The notes under the pieces: model-generated | What the model was told of the DNA's origin: nothing | Database searches by the model: none | What the model saw: only the letters and a program-made list of their open reading frames with translations | Shown here: in pieces, positions 8,917 through 17,229 of the stretch | Layout of the letters: each line of letters opens with the position of its first letter | Position numbering within the stretch: the stretch's first letter is position 1 | Translations under genes and position numbers: made by a program | From: Sphingobacterium micropteri | GTDB lineage: Bacteria; Bacteroidota; Bacteroidia; Sphingobacteriales; Sphingobacteriaceae | DNA: 61,861 nt | Direction: 5' to 3' | NCBI RefSeq assembly: GCF_014692515.1 | Contig: NZ_JACOIK010000020.1 | Coordinates: 1-61,861, forward strand

Positions 8917-9831
8917 TTAATTCTCCTGTGCAGAGACCTCCCACACTTTCACCAACTTATCGTCGCCGGCGGTAATCAACTGGTTACCTATCCACGTGGC
9001 CGTATTGATAGACAAACGGTGGGCATCATAACCACGCTCTATGCTTATATTTTTGAGCAAAGACAACGATAGCACATCCCATATTTTGATGGATTTATCC
9101 CGACTAATGGTGGCTACAATAGGTAAGGTGGGATGCGGAAGAATACCATACACGGTAAACATATGCGGTGTTAGGGATTCCAGAACGGATAGATCATTCT
9201 TTGCCAACCGAACGAGCTTCGCATCTCGACCGCCCGAAAGCAAGCTGGTGTCAGCCGTAGCCAACGCTGTTACAGGTAAACTGTGTATCTGTTGTTTTGT
9301 TATCTCCCGAAAATCTGTCGTGTCGTATAGATGTACAATGCCATCCTTATCACCAAACGCGACTTGCTTCGCCTTCACAGAAGGTTCGATGACACGCACA
9401 GTGGTGTCTGTTATTTTGAATCTGTATAGCAAGGCATAGGTATCTAATGACCATACATAGGCCATACCTTCTTCTCCTGTAGCGATGATTTCCCGTTTTC
9501 CAGGGAGTACTTTAATCGAGAAGACCGCTCCCTTTTCCGTTTGCACCTTGCTGATAAGGGATTGCTTTTCTATATCTACAAACCACACTTCGCCATTGCG
9601 CAAACCGATGACCAAGATCCCTTCTCCCTCCAAAAGTTGCAACGCATAAACCGATGCCGGTACCGAACACAAAATACGTCTGAATTTCCCTTCTTTCAAA
9701 TCCCATTCCACTACCCCCTTATCGTTTCCACCTGTAAAAATTGTCGTAGCGTCCATTCCGGGGGATACGGTAAAAATAGGGTTTTGATGACCGGCTAGCG
9801 TATTAGATAAAGAAACATCGATCCTAAGCAT
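8917..9831 (-). CDS. WD40 repeat protein at the end of the his operon
   Basis: The 304-residue protein is made of about seven WD40-type repeats, with clear repeat ends such as GGNDKGVVEWDL, ATGEEGMAYVWSL, ATISRDKSIKIWDV and TAGDDKLVKVWEV, so it should fold as one beta-propeller. There is no signal peptide and no catalytic domain, which points to a cytoplasmic scaffold or binding protein. It starts 14 bases after the hisIE stop codon on the same strand and is therefore likely the last gene of the histidine operon. No function in histidine synthesis is known to me for such a protein. It converges with ruvA, with 13 bases between the stops. Confidence 0.85.
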   Translation of the reverse strand: MLRIDVSLSNTLAGHQNPIFTVSPGMDATTIFTGGNDKGVVEWDLKEGKFRRILCSVPASVYALQLLEGEGILVIGLRNGEVWFVDIEKQSLISKVQTEKGAVFSIKVLPGKREIIATGEEGMAYVWSLDTYALLYRFKITDTTVRVIEPSVKAKQVAFGDKDGIVHLYDTTDFREITKQQIHSLPVTALATADTSLLSGGRDAKLVRLAKNDLSVLESLTPHMFTVYGILPHPTLPIVATISRDKSIKIWDVLSLSLLKNISIERGYDAHRLSINTATWIGNQLITAGDDKLVKVWEVSAQEN

Positions 9832-9845
9832 ATCCTCGTTCTTTC

Positions 9846-10427
9846 TTATTGGTGCCGGCCTTCCAGATTCTTGGCAATCGTTTGTAAATCCAGTCCTTTT
9901 TCCCGAAGCAATACCAGAAGGTGAAAAAATAAGTCAGAAGATTCATTGATAAAATCCTGTTCTGTTTCGGCCAATGCAGCAATAACGGTTTCTACAGCTT
10001 CTTCACCTACTTTTTGTGCGATTTTATTCAACCCCCGCTGACGTAGTTTGTTGACATACGACTCTTCGGTAGGCATATCATAACGTTGCTGTACAATGCG
10101 CTCCAATTGTAAGAGAAAATTTTGGTTATATTCCGTTTGGAAACAACTACGGGCACCGGTATGGCAAGTAGGCCCTGCTGGTTTAACTTTAATCAATAAG
10201 GTATCCTGGTCACAATCTACATGGGCAGAAACGACATCCAGAAAATGGCCGCTTTCCTCTCCTTTTGTCCACAATCGATTTTTGCTTCGCGAATAGAAGG
10301 TTACACGCCCCTCTTGTTGGGTTTTCGTCCACGCTTCCTCATTCATATACCCTAACATCAGTACTTCCAGTGTCTGATTATCTTGTATAACAACGGGAAT
10401 TAATCCGTCTCCCTTTTTAAAATCCAT
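9846..10427 (-). CDS. hisIE: Bifunctional phosphoribosyl-AMP cyclohydrolase / phosphoribosyl-ATP pyrophosphatase
   Basis: This 193-residue protein fuses the third and second steps of histidine synthesis. The N-terminal HisI half has LMLGYMNEEAWTKT, VTFYSRSKNRLWTKGEESG, the zinc and metal ligands in DVVSAHVDCDQDTLLIKV and a cysteine in GPTCHTGARSCF. The C-terminal HisE half (from about residue 108) has YVNKLRQRGLNKIAQKVGEE and the acidic EEAVETVIAAL and ESSDLFFHLLVLL of the MazG-like fold. It sits 12 bases after hisF in the operon. Confidence 0.96.
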   Translation of the reverse strand: MDFKKGDGLIPVVIQDNQTLEVLMLGYMNEEAWTKTQQEGRVTFYSRSKNRLWTKGEESGHFLDVVSAHVDCDQDTLLIKVKPAGPTCHTGARSCFQTEYNQNFLLQLERIVQQRYDMPTEESYVNKLRQRGLNKIAQKVGEEAVETVIAALAETEQDFINESSDLFFHLLVLLREKGLDLQTIAKNLEGRHQ

Positions 10428-10439
10428 TTTATTTATTTT

Positions 10440-11198
10440 TTATTCCTCCCTCACCACAATCCCATTGGCTCGTAATGTTTCTTTCAGTTCCGGAATCAAT
10501 ATTTCTCCGTAGTGAAATACCGAAGCCGCCAATGCTGCATCCACATTTGCCTGTTGAAACACGTCCACAAAATGCTGTTGCTGACCTGCTCCTCCCGATG
10601 CGATTAACGGAATATGTATGGTATCGTTAATTTTCTTTAAAAACGTATTATCAAAGCCATTCTTTGTTCCATCGTGATCCATCGAAGTCAATAGAATCTC
10701 TCCTGCACCCCGCTGTTCGGCTTCTTTGATCCAATCCTCCGTATGTATATCCGTTTTATCCCGTCCGCCACGTAGATAAACAAAATTTTCACCGTCCACG
10801 ACACGCGTATCTACCGCTACCACCACAAACTGCCGACCAAACGAACGGGCAAGTTCATCAATCAGCGTCGGATTGCGTACCGCGGCAGAATTAATCGAGA
10901 TCTTATCCGCCCCTGCGTTAAGCAACACTTCCGCATCTTTCAATTCATTAATTCCGCCACCTATTGTAAAAGGAATATTGACCTGACGTGCTACGGCCTT
11001 GACCAATTCTATGGTTGTTTTCCGTTTTTCATGTGTGGCCGTAATATCAAGAAATACCAGTTCGTCCGCGCCCTGTTGTGAATATTGCCAAGCGAGCTCT
11101 ACAGGGTCTCCCGCGTCCCGAAGGTCAACAAAATTAACGCCTTTCACCGTACGGCCATCCTTTACATCTAAACAGGGGATGATACGTTTCGCCAACAT
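10440..11198 (-). CDS. hisF: Imidazole glycerol phosphate synthase cyclase subunit HisF
   Basis: The 252-residue TIM barrel carries the family start MLAKRIIPCLDVKDGRTVKG, with the catalytic Asp in CLDVKDG and the second catalytic Asp in VVVAVDTR. Phosphate-binding loops are seen in FTIGGGI and IASGGAG. It uses ammonia from HisH to close the imidazole ring, making imidazole glycerol phosphate and AICAR. It begins one base after the hisA stop, so coupling is likely. Confidence 0.97.
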   Translation of the reverse strand: MLAKRIIPCLDVKDGRTVKGVNFVDLRDAGDPVELAWQYSQQGADELVFLDITATHEKRKTTIELVKAVARQVNIPFTIGGGINELKDAEVLLNAGADKISINSAAVRNPTLIDELARSFGRQFVVVAVDTRVVDGENFVYLRGGRDKTDIHTEDWIKEAEQRGAGEILLTSMDHDGTKNGFDNTFLKKINDTIHIPLIASGGAGQQQHFVDVFQQANVDAALAASVFHYGEILIPELKETLRANGIVVREE

Positions 11199-11199
11199 A

Positions 11200-11952
11200 T
11201 TAAATACTGATGAGGGTCTTCAAGTTCCAATCTTTAATCTCATCAATGGAAATCTTATTCTCGTAGATAGCTTTACCCACCACGCAGGATTCTATTCGAC
11301 CTAACGCATTCAAAGCACGGATATCGTCCATGGAGCTTATTCCACCTGAACCAATTAGTTTGATGATTGGCGAATGATCCAAAAGTTTCTGATAGAGTTC
11401 AACACCGGCTCCTCCTAGTTTACCATCTTTACTGATATCGGTACAAAGAAAGCGGAAGAAACCTAAAGAAAGACACTTATCTATGTATGAGATCAGCTTA
11501 ATAGGCGAACTTTCCAACCAACCGGAATATTTGATAACCTCATCTAGCACGTCAATCGCAATAACAATATGTTTTGCATATTTTACACGTCCTTCGTTCA
11601 GCTTGGCCAGCTCCTCCAAAAAAGTAGGGTTGGTAATCGCTTGTGTTCCCACGATGACGCGATAGATTCCCGCATCAACCAATTCCTTTACTTTCTCAAT
11701 ACTTCTTACTCCTCCTCCATATTGCACTTTCATATCCGTTTTACGAATAATATCAAACAGATATTCCTGGTTGCTGAAATCGCCCTTTGCCCCATTCAAA
11801 TCGATGATGTGCACGAGTTCGGTACCATTGGCATGATACATTTTAATTTGTTCTTCCAATGATATGTCATACGTCGTGACGTCATCGTAATTGCCCTCTC
11901 TCAGACGGACAACCTTTTTATCCAAAACATCAATAGCAGGAATGATATACAT
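11200..11952 (-). CDS. hisA: ProFAR isomerase HisA
   Basis: The 250-residue TIM barrel starts MYIIPAIDVLDKKVVRLREG, with the catalytic acid in AIDVLDKK and the second aspartate expected in the CTDISKDGKLGG loop. Phosphate loops are YGGGVRS and IGSGGIS. It isomerises ProFAR to PRFAR in histidine synthesis. HisA and HisF are homologous barrels and lie next to each other here. A 76-base gap to hisH, the widest inside the operon, could hold an internal promoter, but I see only weak matches. Confidence 0.96.
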   Translation of the reverse strand: MYIIPAIDVLDKKVVRLREGNYDDVTTYDISLEEQIKMYHANGTELVHIIDLNGAKGDFSNQEYLFDIIRKTDMKVQYGGGVRSIEKVKELVDAGIYRVIVGTQAITNPTFLEELAKLNEGRVKYAKHIVIAIDVLDEVIKYSGWLESSPIKLISYIDKCLSLGFFRFLCTDISKDGKLGGAGVELYQKLLDHSPIIKLIGSGGISSMDDIRALNALGRIESCVVGKAIYENKISIDEIKDWNLKTLISI

Positions 11953-12028
11953 ATTTTAAAGTAATAAGTTAAAAGTCAAAACTTGTAAAGTCGTCAATTA
12001 TTAATCAACAATTATAAGCAATATCTAC

Positions 12029-12619
12029 CTATAATCTGGAAAAATTAAGCAATATCTGTTCGCCAACCTTTCCAGATTTCTCAGGATGAAATTGCACACC
12101 ATAAAAATTACCCTTTTTTATTGCTGCAGAAAAAACAACATCGTACGTGCAAAACGCACTGGTATACTGCTCATCAGCTTCAATAAAATAGGAGTGTACA
12201 AAATAAAAATAGCTATTATCTGCAATATTCTCAAAAAGAGGACAATCCTTTTTAGGGGACACACCATTCCAGCCCATGTGCGGAACTTTTTTGCCAATAC
12301 GTTTATCAAAATGTAACGTCTTCAATGGCACAATGTTCAAAAGCTCGGCATCCCCCTCTTCCGAAAAGGAAGTTAGCAATTGCATACCTACGCAAATTCC
12401 CAATACGGGTTTCTTCAAGGATATTATATGCTGCACCAGACCTGTTTCCTCCAGCTTGTGCATGGCAGCGCCGGCATGTCCTACACCCGGAATAATAATA
12501 CGGTCATAATCCTTAAAATCATCCAATTTATCGACCATACCATAACTTATCCCCACGCGATCCAGTGCCGCTGTCAACGAAAAGATATTCCCTGCTCCGT
12601 AATTTACTATTCCAATCAT
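12029..12619 (-). CDS. hisH: Imidazole glycerol phosphate synthase glutaminase subunit HisH
   Basis: The 196-residue class I glutamine amidotransferase shows the start MIGIVNYGAGNIFSLTAALD, the oxyanion region IIPGVGHAG, the nucleophile elbow PVLGICVGMQLL with the catalytic cysteine, and the His/Glu pair in GVQFHPEKSG near the C terminus. It supplies ammonia to HisF. It follows hisB with a gap of 10 bases. Confidence 0.96.
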   Translation of the reverse strand: MIGIVNYGAGNIFSLTAALDRVGISYGMVDKLDDFKDYDRIIIPGVGHAGAAMHKLEETGLVQHIISLKKPVLGICVGMQLLTSFSEEGDAELLNIVPLKTLHFDKRIGKKVPHMGWNGVSPKKDCPLFENIADNSYFYFVHSYFIEADEQYTSAFCTYDVVFSAAIKKGNFYGVQFHPEKSGKVGEQILLNFSRL

Positions 12620-12629
12620 TTTTTACAAT

Positions 12630-13757
12630 CTACAAAACCCCTTTCGTACTCGGCAACTGCATATTTTCTGCATCCCGTCGTACGGCTTTCTTTATCGATT
12701 TCGCAAAGGCTTTGAAGATAGCTTCAATTTTATGATGCTCATTATCGCCCTCTGCTTTGATATTCAAGTTCGATTTCGATGCATCGGAGAACGATTTAAA
12801 GAAATGGAAAAACATTTCGGTCGGCATATCTCCTATTTTTTCCCTGTTGAAAGCCGCATCCCATACAATCCAATTCCTGCCCCCAAAATCAATGGCTACC
12901 TGTGCCAAACAGTCGTCCATAGGCAATGTGTAAGCATAACGTTCGATACCCCGTTTATCACCCAATACCTTCAGAAAAATTTCGCCCAATGCGATACCTG
13001 TATCTTCAATGGTGTGGTGCTCATCGATATGTAAATCACCCTTCGCTTTTACCGTAAGATCAATTGCGCCGTGTCGTGCAATTTGGTCGAGCATATGATC
13101 GAAAAACGGTAATCCGGTATCTATATCCGATTTTCCGGAACCATCAAGATTCAATTGGATAAAGATATCTGTTTCATTCGTTTTACGATGGTGCTCCCCG
13201 GTACGTGTACCTAATTTTAAAAATTCATATATAGATCTCCAATCAGTTGTCTCCAACGCGATGGAATCACTTTTTATACGGAGGCTTTCGGCCTGACCTA
13301 ATGCATCATTATTACGCAACCAGATAGCTTTAGCACCTAAATTCTCTGCTAATTTCACATCATTGACACGATCCCCGATCACAAAAGATTCGGTTAAATT
13401 ATACTGTGCGGCATCAAAATATTCATGCAACATACCAATACCGGGCTTACGTGTCGGCGCATTCTCGTGGGGAAATGTGCGATCGATGTGTTCTTTCACA
13501 AAATGAACACCTTCTCCGGCAAATGTGTCGACGATAAAATGATGTACGGGCCAAAAGTTCTCCTCTGGATGAGAAGAAGTTCCCAATCCATCTTGGTTAG
13601 ACACCAACACCAATTCAAAATCAAGTTCTTTCGCGATACGCGGGAGGTATTGCAACGCTCCTGGGTAAAATTTGAGCTTGGCAAACGAATCTATTTGTTC
13701 GTCCTCGGGCTCCAATATCAATGTCCCATCGCGATCTATAAATAATACTCTTTTCAT
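12630..13757 (-). CDS. hisB: Bifunctional histidinol-phosphatase / imidazoleglycerol-phosphate dehydratase
   Basis: This 375-residue protein fuses two steps. The N-terminal HAD phosphatase (about residues 1-165) has the nucleophile motif FIDRDGTL and the zinc-loop region with FVIGDRVNDVKLAENLG. The C-terminal dehydratase (about residues 185-375) has the metal-binding histidines in LPFFDHMLDQIARHG, DLHIDEHHTIEDTGIALGE and DNEHHKIEAIFKAFAKS. The start codon directly abuts the hisC stop (13758), so translation of the two is probably coupled. Confidence 0.96.
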   Translation of the reverse strand: MKRVLFIDRDGTLILEPEDEQIDSFAKLKFYPGALQYLPRIAKELDFELVLVSNQDGLGTSSHPEENFWPVHHFIVDTFAGEGVHFVKEHIDRTFPHENAPTRKPGIGMLHEYFDAAQYNLTESFVIGDRVNDVKLAENLGAKAIWLRNNDALGQAESLRIKSDSIALETTDWRSIYEFLKLGTRTGEHHRKTNETDIFIQLNLDGSGKSDIDTGLPFFDHMLDQIARHGAIDLTVKAKGDLHIDEHHTIEDTGIALGEIFLKVLGDKRGIERYAYTLPMDDCLAQVAIDFGGRNWIVWDAAFNREKIGDMPTEMFFHFFKSFSDASKSNLNIKAEGDNEHHKIEAIFKAFAKSIKKAVRRDAENMQLPSTKGVL

Positions 13758-14828
13758 TTATCCATTATAAAATCTCTTCACTTCTTTCAACAGCGTCTTG
13801 TTTTCCGCTGGTGTGCCGATAGTCAGACGTAAACATCCTTCGCACAACTCTACTTTGGAGCGGTCTCGTACAATAATCCCCTTATCTACCAAAAAATTGT
13901 AAAGAGCTCGAGGTTCTTCCAATTTGACCAGTATAAAATTGGCATCCGACGGTGTTACGTGTGTAACTTGAGGTAATACTTGTAAAGCTGCGGACAACTT
14001 CTCCCGTTCGCCAACGACTTCCTTAATCCATTCGTTTACAATCTCCACACCTTCCAACGCCTCTAAAACAATGTCTTGGGTGGCTTGATTAATATTATAA
14101 GGTGGTTTGATCTTGTTAAATACCGCAATAATTTCTTTATTGGCAAAAGCCATCCCTAACCGCAATGCCGCTAGCCCCCAAGCTTTCGAAAGCGTTTGTA
14201 ACACGACTAAATTCGGAAACTCTGCCAAATCTGTGGTAAAGGAAGGTTGTTTTGAAAAATTGATATACGCTTCATCTACCACTACAATCCCATCAAAATT
14301 GACCAAAATCGTTTCGATATCTTGCCGACGGATACTATTTCCGGTAGGGTTATTTGGGGAGCAAATAAAAATCAGCTTCGTATGCGCATCAATCGCCTCT
14401 GCGATTCCGTCTAAATCCAGCTGGTAATCGATCGTTAAGTTTACCTTTTTATAGGCTACATTGTTGATGTTCGCCGAAACTTCATACATACCATAGGTAG
14501 GCGGTACCAAAATAACATTATCCCTTCCCGGTTCACAAAATGCGCGAAAAAGGATATCAATAGCTTCATCGCTACCATTACCTAAAAAGATATTTTCTAC
14601 CGGAACACCTTTAATACGATGCAACTTTTCCTTCACCCGGTGCTGAAGCGGGTCTGGATAGCGATTATAATTTCTAGCATAAGGTGAACCAAATGCATTT
14701 TCGTTGGCATCTAATAAAATAGATGCCTCTCCCTTAAATTCATCTCTTGCCGATGAATAAGGTACTAATCTTTTTATGTTATCCCTCAGCAACAGGTTCA
14801 GGCTAAAAGACGTCTTCATATTTTTCAT
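13758..14828 (-). CDS. hisC: Histidinol-phosphate aminotransferase
   Basis: The 356-residue fold-type I PLP enzyme has LGNGSDEAIDILFRAFCEPG, FICSPNNPTGNSIRR, the VVVDEAYINFS aspartate and tyrosine, and the Schiff-base lysine in LSKAWGLAALRLG. It converts imidazole acetol phosphate to histidinol phosphate. It is the first gene of the his cluster seen here; hisG and hisD, which usually precede hisC, are not in the window. A second ATG three codons in (MKTSFSLN) is an equally possible start. A strong hairpin lies 33-80 bases upstream. Confidence 0.95.
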   Translation of the reverse strand: MKNMKTSFSLNLLLRDNIKRLVPYSSARDEFKGEASILLDANENAFGSPYARNYNRYPDPLQHRVKEKLHRIKGVPVENIFLGNGSDEAIDILFRAFCEPGRDNVILVPPTYGMYEVSANINNVAYKKVNLTIDYQLDLDGIAEAIDAHTKLIFICSPNNPTGNSIRRQDIETILVNFDGIVVVDEAYINFSKQPSFTTDLAEFPNLVVLQTLSKAWGLAALRLGMAFANKEIIAVFNKIKPPYNINQATQDIVLEALEGVEIVNEWIKEVVGEREKLSAALQVLPQVTHVTPSDANFILVKLEEPRALYNFLVDKGIIVRDRSKVELCEGCLRLTIGTPAENKTLLKEVKRFYNG

Positions 14829-14860
14829 TAGAATAATGTATTCTTTATGGCAATGAAGCT

Positions 14861-14908
14861 TGCATGAGCTAAGTTATTCATATCCTTTTCTTAGCGGCAG
14901 CTCATGCA
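14861..14908 (-). promoter_or_regulatory. Long hairpin in the leader of hisC
   Basis: On the coding strand of hisC, TGCATGAGC-(TGCCGC)-TAAG pairs with CTTAGCTCATGCA, giving a 13-base-pair stem with one six-base bulge and a 16-base loop. It lies between the rnz stop and the hisC start. There is no T-run after it, so it does not look like a simple terminator. It might control read-through from rnz into the his genes or be an mRNA processing site. No peptide rich in histidine codons is evident. Confidence 0.45.
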
Positions 14909-14953
14909 GGTTTCAATTGAGCGTGTAAAGATGGGGAAAAATCTACAAAAAGC

Positions 14954-15868
14954 CTATACTAAAAACCACTTACCTTCTTCAGACAGCTCAGTATGGGGAA
15001 AAATTGTTTGAGATTCGTCCAAAAGAGGTTGCAAATCTTTATAACGGGCGGAGAAATGTCCGAGCAAAAGTTTCTTGGCATTTACGGTTTGTGCCACCTG
15101 CGCCGCCTCCAAACTGGTGGTATGAAAGGTTTCCTTAGCCCGCTCTATACGGTCGTGCAGGAATGTCGCCTCGTGATATAATAAATCTACGCCCTGAATA
15201 GCGCCTAAATAATCCGTATTCATCACCGTGTCAGAACAATAAGCATAACTTCGAGGTTGTGGTGGCGCATAGGTTAAATCTTTGGCCGAATAAACAGTAC
15301 CATCATCTGCAACATAATCGACGCCTCTTTTCAAAAGACGCCTATAGGGAACAGGTATATTCAACCGCTCTACTTCTTCTTTCTTCAATGACGCCGACCG
15401 GGGCTTTTCATCAAATCGAAAACCAGTACACGCAATACGGTGTTGTAATGGGAAGCTGGTCACCTGGAGTTGTGTATTTTCGAATATGACTTCTTGACGA
15501 TACGCATTCGTCGGGTGAAAAATCAATGGATAACGTAACCGCGTATCAGAGTGTTTAAATTGTAAATCTAATATCTCTTTCAACGCGGAAGGACCATAAA
15601 CGTGTAGGTCGCTCTGGCGCCCTACCAAATGTTGCGAAGAAAGTAGCCCAACAAGCCCCAAATAATGATCTCCATGCAAATGGCTGATAAAAATATGACT
15701 TATCCGGCTACCTTTAATTCCATAGCGGAGCAACTGCATCTGTGTACCTTCCCCACAATCTATGAGGAAGAATTGTTCGTTAAAGTTTAGAACTTGGGAC
15801 GTCGGATGACGACCGTACATAGGTGTCGCCGAACTATTCCCCAATATCAAAACCTCAAACCTCGTCAT
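14954..15868 (-). CDS. rnz: Ribonuclease Z
   Basis: The 304-residue metallo-beta-lactamase fold protein has the zinc motif in IFISHLHGDHYLGLVGLL, further ligands in DLLYHEATFL and LLLGHFSARY, and the start ILGNSSATPMYGRHPTSQVL typical of RNase Z/ElaC. It cuts the 3' trailer of tRNA precursors. Its start overlaps the 3' end of the STAS gene by 14 bases, so the two are probably translated together. Confidence 0.95.
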   Translation of the reverse strand: MTRFEVLILGNSSATPMYGRHPTSQVLNFNEQFFLIDCGEGTQMQLLRYGIKGSRISHIFISHLHGDHYLGLVGLLSSQHLVGRQSDLHVYGPSALKEILDLQFKHSDTRLRYPLIFHPTNAYRQEVIFENTQLQVTSFPLQHRIACTGFRFDEKPRSASLKKEEVERLNIPVPYRRLLKRGVDYVADDGTVYSAKDLTYAPPQPRSYAYCSDTVMNTDYLGAIQGVDLLYHEATFLHDRIERAKETFHTTSLEAAQVAQTVNAKKLLLGHFSARYKDLQPLLDESQTIFPHTELSEEGKWFLV

Positions 15869-16241
15869 GTTGGCCAGTTCTTAAATCTAATCGAATCTCA
15901 TTGCCAAAAATCATATCTTCGGCAGCAGAAACCGTCGATGCAGTTTTGAAATACCCCTCCATATTGGCCATTTTAAGTAGGGTCAAGAGTCGGTCGTTTA
16001 ATCCGGTAAGAATAAAGAGTCCGCCAGAGGCTTTACATAGCCGGCGTGCTAATAATCCCATGCGTAAACCATCTTCATCCGCATCCGCCACATGACAAAG
16101 ATTTAATACAATATTACGTTGCCCACCTGTATTGCGCAACATAAACTCACCTTTCAATTTCGCCGCCGCTCCTCCATCTAGGAAATCTGTCAATGGTTCA
16201 ATAACCACATAGCGTTCATGCTTGTCAACCGTAAATTTCAT
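15855..16241 (-). CDS. STAS-domain protein with altered phosphorylation site
   Basis: The 128-residue protein is a single STAS domain of the anti-sigma-factor antagonist type: MKFTVDKHERYVVIEPL, the strand NIVLNLCHVADA and the helix LARRLCKASGGLFILTGL. In SpoIIAA-like proteins the loop reads DSSGLG, and its second serine is phosphorylated by the partner kinase to switch binding off. Here the same loop reads ADEDGLRMG, with acidic residues in place of both serines. The protein therefore cannot be phosphorylated there and may behave as permanently phosphorylated. It lies between purC and rnz and overlaps rnz by 14 bases. No sigma-factor, anti-sigma or phosphatase partner lies nearby. Confidence 0.85.
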   Translation of the reverse strand: MKFTVDKHERYVVIEPLTDFLDGGAAAKLKGEFMLRNTGGQRNIVLNLCHVADADEDGLRMGLLARRLCKASGGLFILTGLNDRLLTLLKMANMEGYFKTASTVSAAEDMIFGNEIRLDLRTGQHDEV

Positions 16242-16270
16242 CTGTATATTTTTATCTTTTCGTCTCTAAT

Positions 16271-17218
16271 CTACAATAATTTGTTTAAAGCTTCCATTAT
16301 ATTTCGCTCTACCCGCGAAATGGCATCTTCATCTGCCGGATATTGAAATTTCTCACCCGCGATATGTTCATATAGTTCAATATAGCGTTCGGATATGGAT
16401 TGAACAATATCGTCGGTCATTTCAGGCACGGTCTGCCCGTCCTTTCCTTGAAAACCATTATCCATTAACCATTCTCGTACAAATTCTTTAGACAACTGCC
16501 GTTGCGGCTCACCATTCGCCTGCCGTTCTTCATAGCCATCAGCATAAAAATAACGAGACGAATCTGGCGTATGGATTTCATCCATCAAGTATATTTGACC
16601 ATCTTTTTTGCCAAATTCATATTTCGTATCCACCAATATCAACCCTCGCTCCCGTGCCATTTCTGTACCTCGCTGATATAATGCATGGGCAAATTTCTCC
16701 AGCTGTATATAGTCTTCTTCAAGTACAATACCCTTAGCTATAATATCTTCCCGTGAAATATCTTCGTCATGTCCCACATCGGCTTTCGTTGTCGGTGTTA
16801 TAATAGGTTCTGGAAGTTTATCGTTCTCTTTCAATCCTTCCGGCAGGGTTACTCCACAGAGCGTTCTGCCTCCGTCGCGGTAAGTACGCCATAAATGCCC
16901 CGCCAAGTATCCTCTAATCACCATCTCCACCTTAAATGGTTCGCATTTATACCCTATGGTAGCATTCGGGTCTGGCACGGTAATGACCCAGTTTGGAATA
17001 ATATCTTTTGTGGAAGAGAGGAATTTCTCTGCAATCTGGTTAAGCACCTGTCCTTTATAAGGAATAGGGCGCGGCAAAACGACGTCAAAAGCAGAAATTC
17101 TATCTGAGGCCACCATCACCAGATATTCATCGGCTATGGTATATACATCACGCACCTTCCCTTTATAAAAGGCCGTCTGTTTATCAAAATTAAATGTTGT
17201 TTCTTTTATTGCGTTCAT
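16271..17218 (-). CDS. purC: SAICAR synthase
   Basis: The 315-residue protein has the PurC hallmarks FYKGKVRDVYTI, VMVASDRISAFDVVLP, VEMVIRGYLAGHLWR, LILVDTKYEFGKKDGQIYLMDEIHTPDSSR. It joins aspartate to CAIR in purine synthesis, using ATP. The length matches the longer PurC form common in Bacteroidota rather than the shorter enzyme of enterics. It starts 11 bases after the phoH stop on the same strand. Confidence 0.97.
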   Translation of the reverse strand: MNAIKETTFNFDKQTAFYKGKVRDVYTIADEYLVMVASDRISAFDVVLPRPIPYKGQVLNQIAEKFLSSTKDIIPNWVITVPDPNATIGYKCEPFKVEMVIRGYLAGHLWRTYRDGGRTLCGVTLPEGLKENDKLPEPIITPTTKADVGHDEDISREDIIAKGIVLEEDYIQLEKFAHALYQRGTEMARERGLILVDTKYEFGKKDGQIYLMDEIHTPDSSRYFYADGYEERQANGEPQRQLSKEFVREWLMDNGFQGKDGQTVPEMTDDIVQSISERYIELYEHIAGEKFQYPADEDAISRVERNIMEALNKLL

Positions 17219-17229
17219 TGTATTAAATC

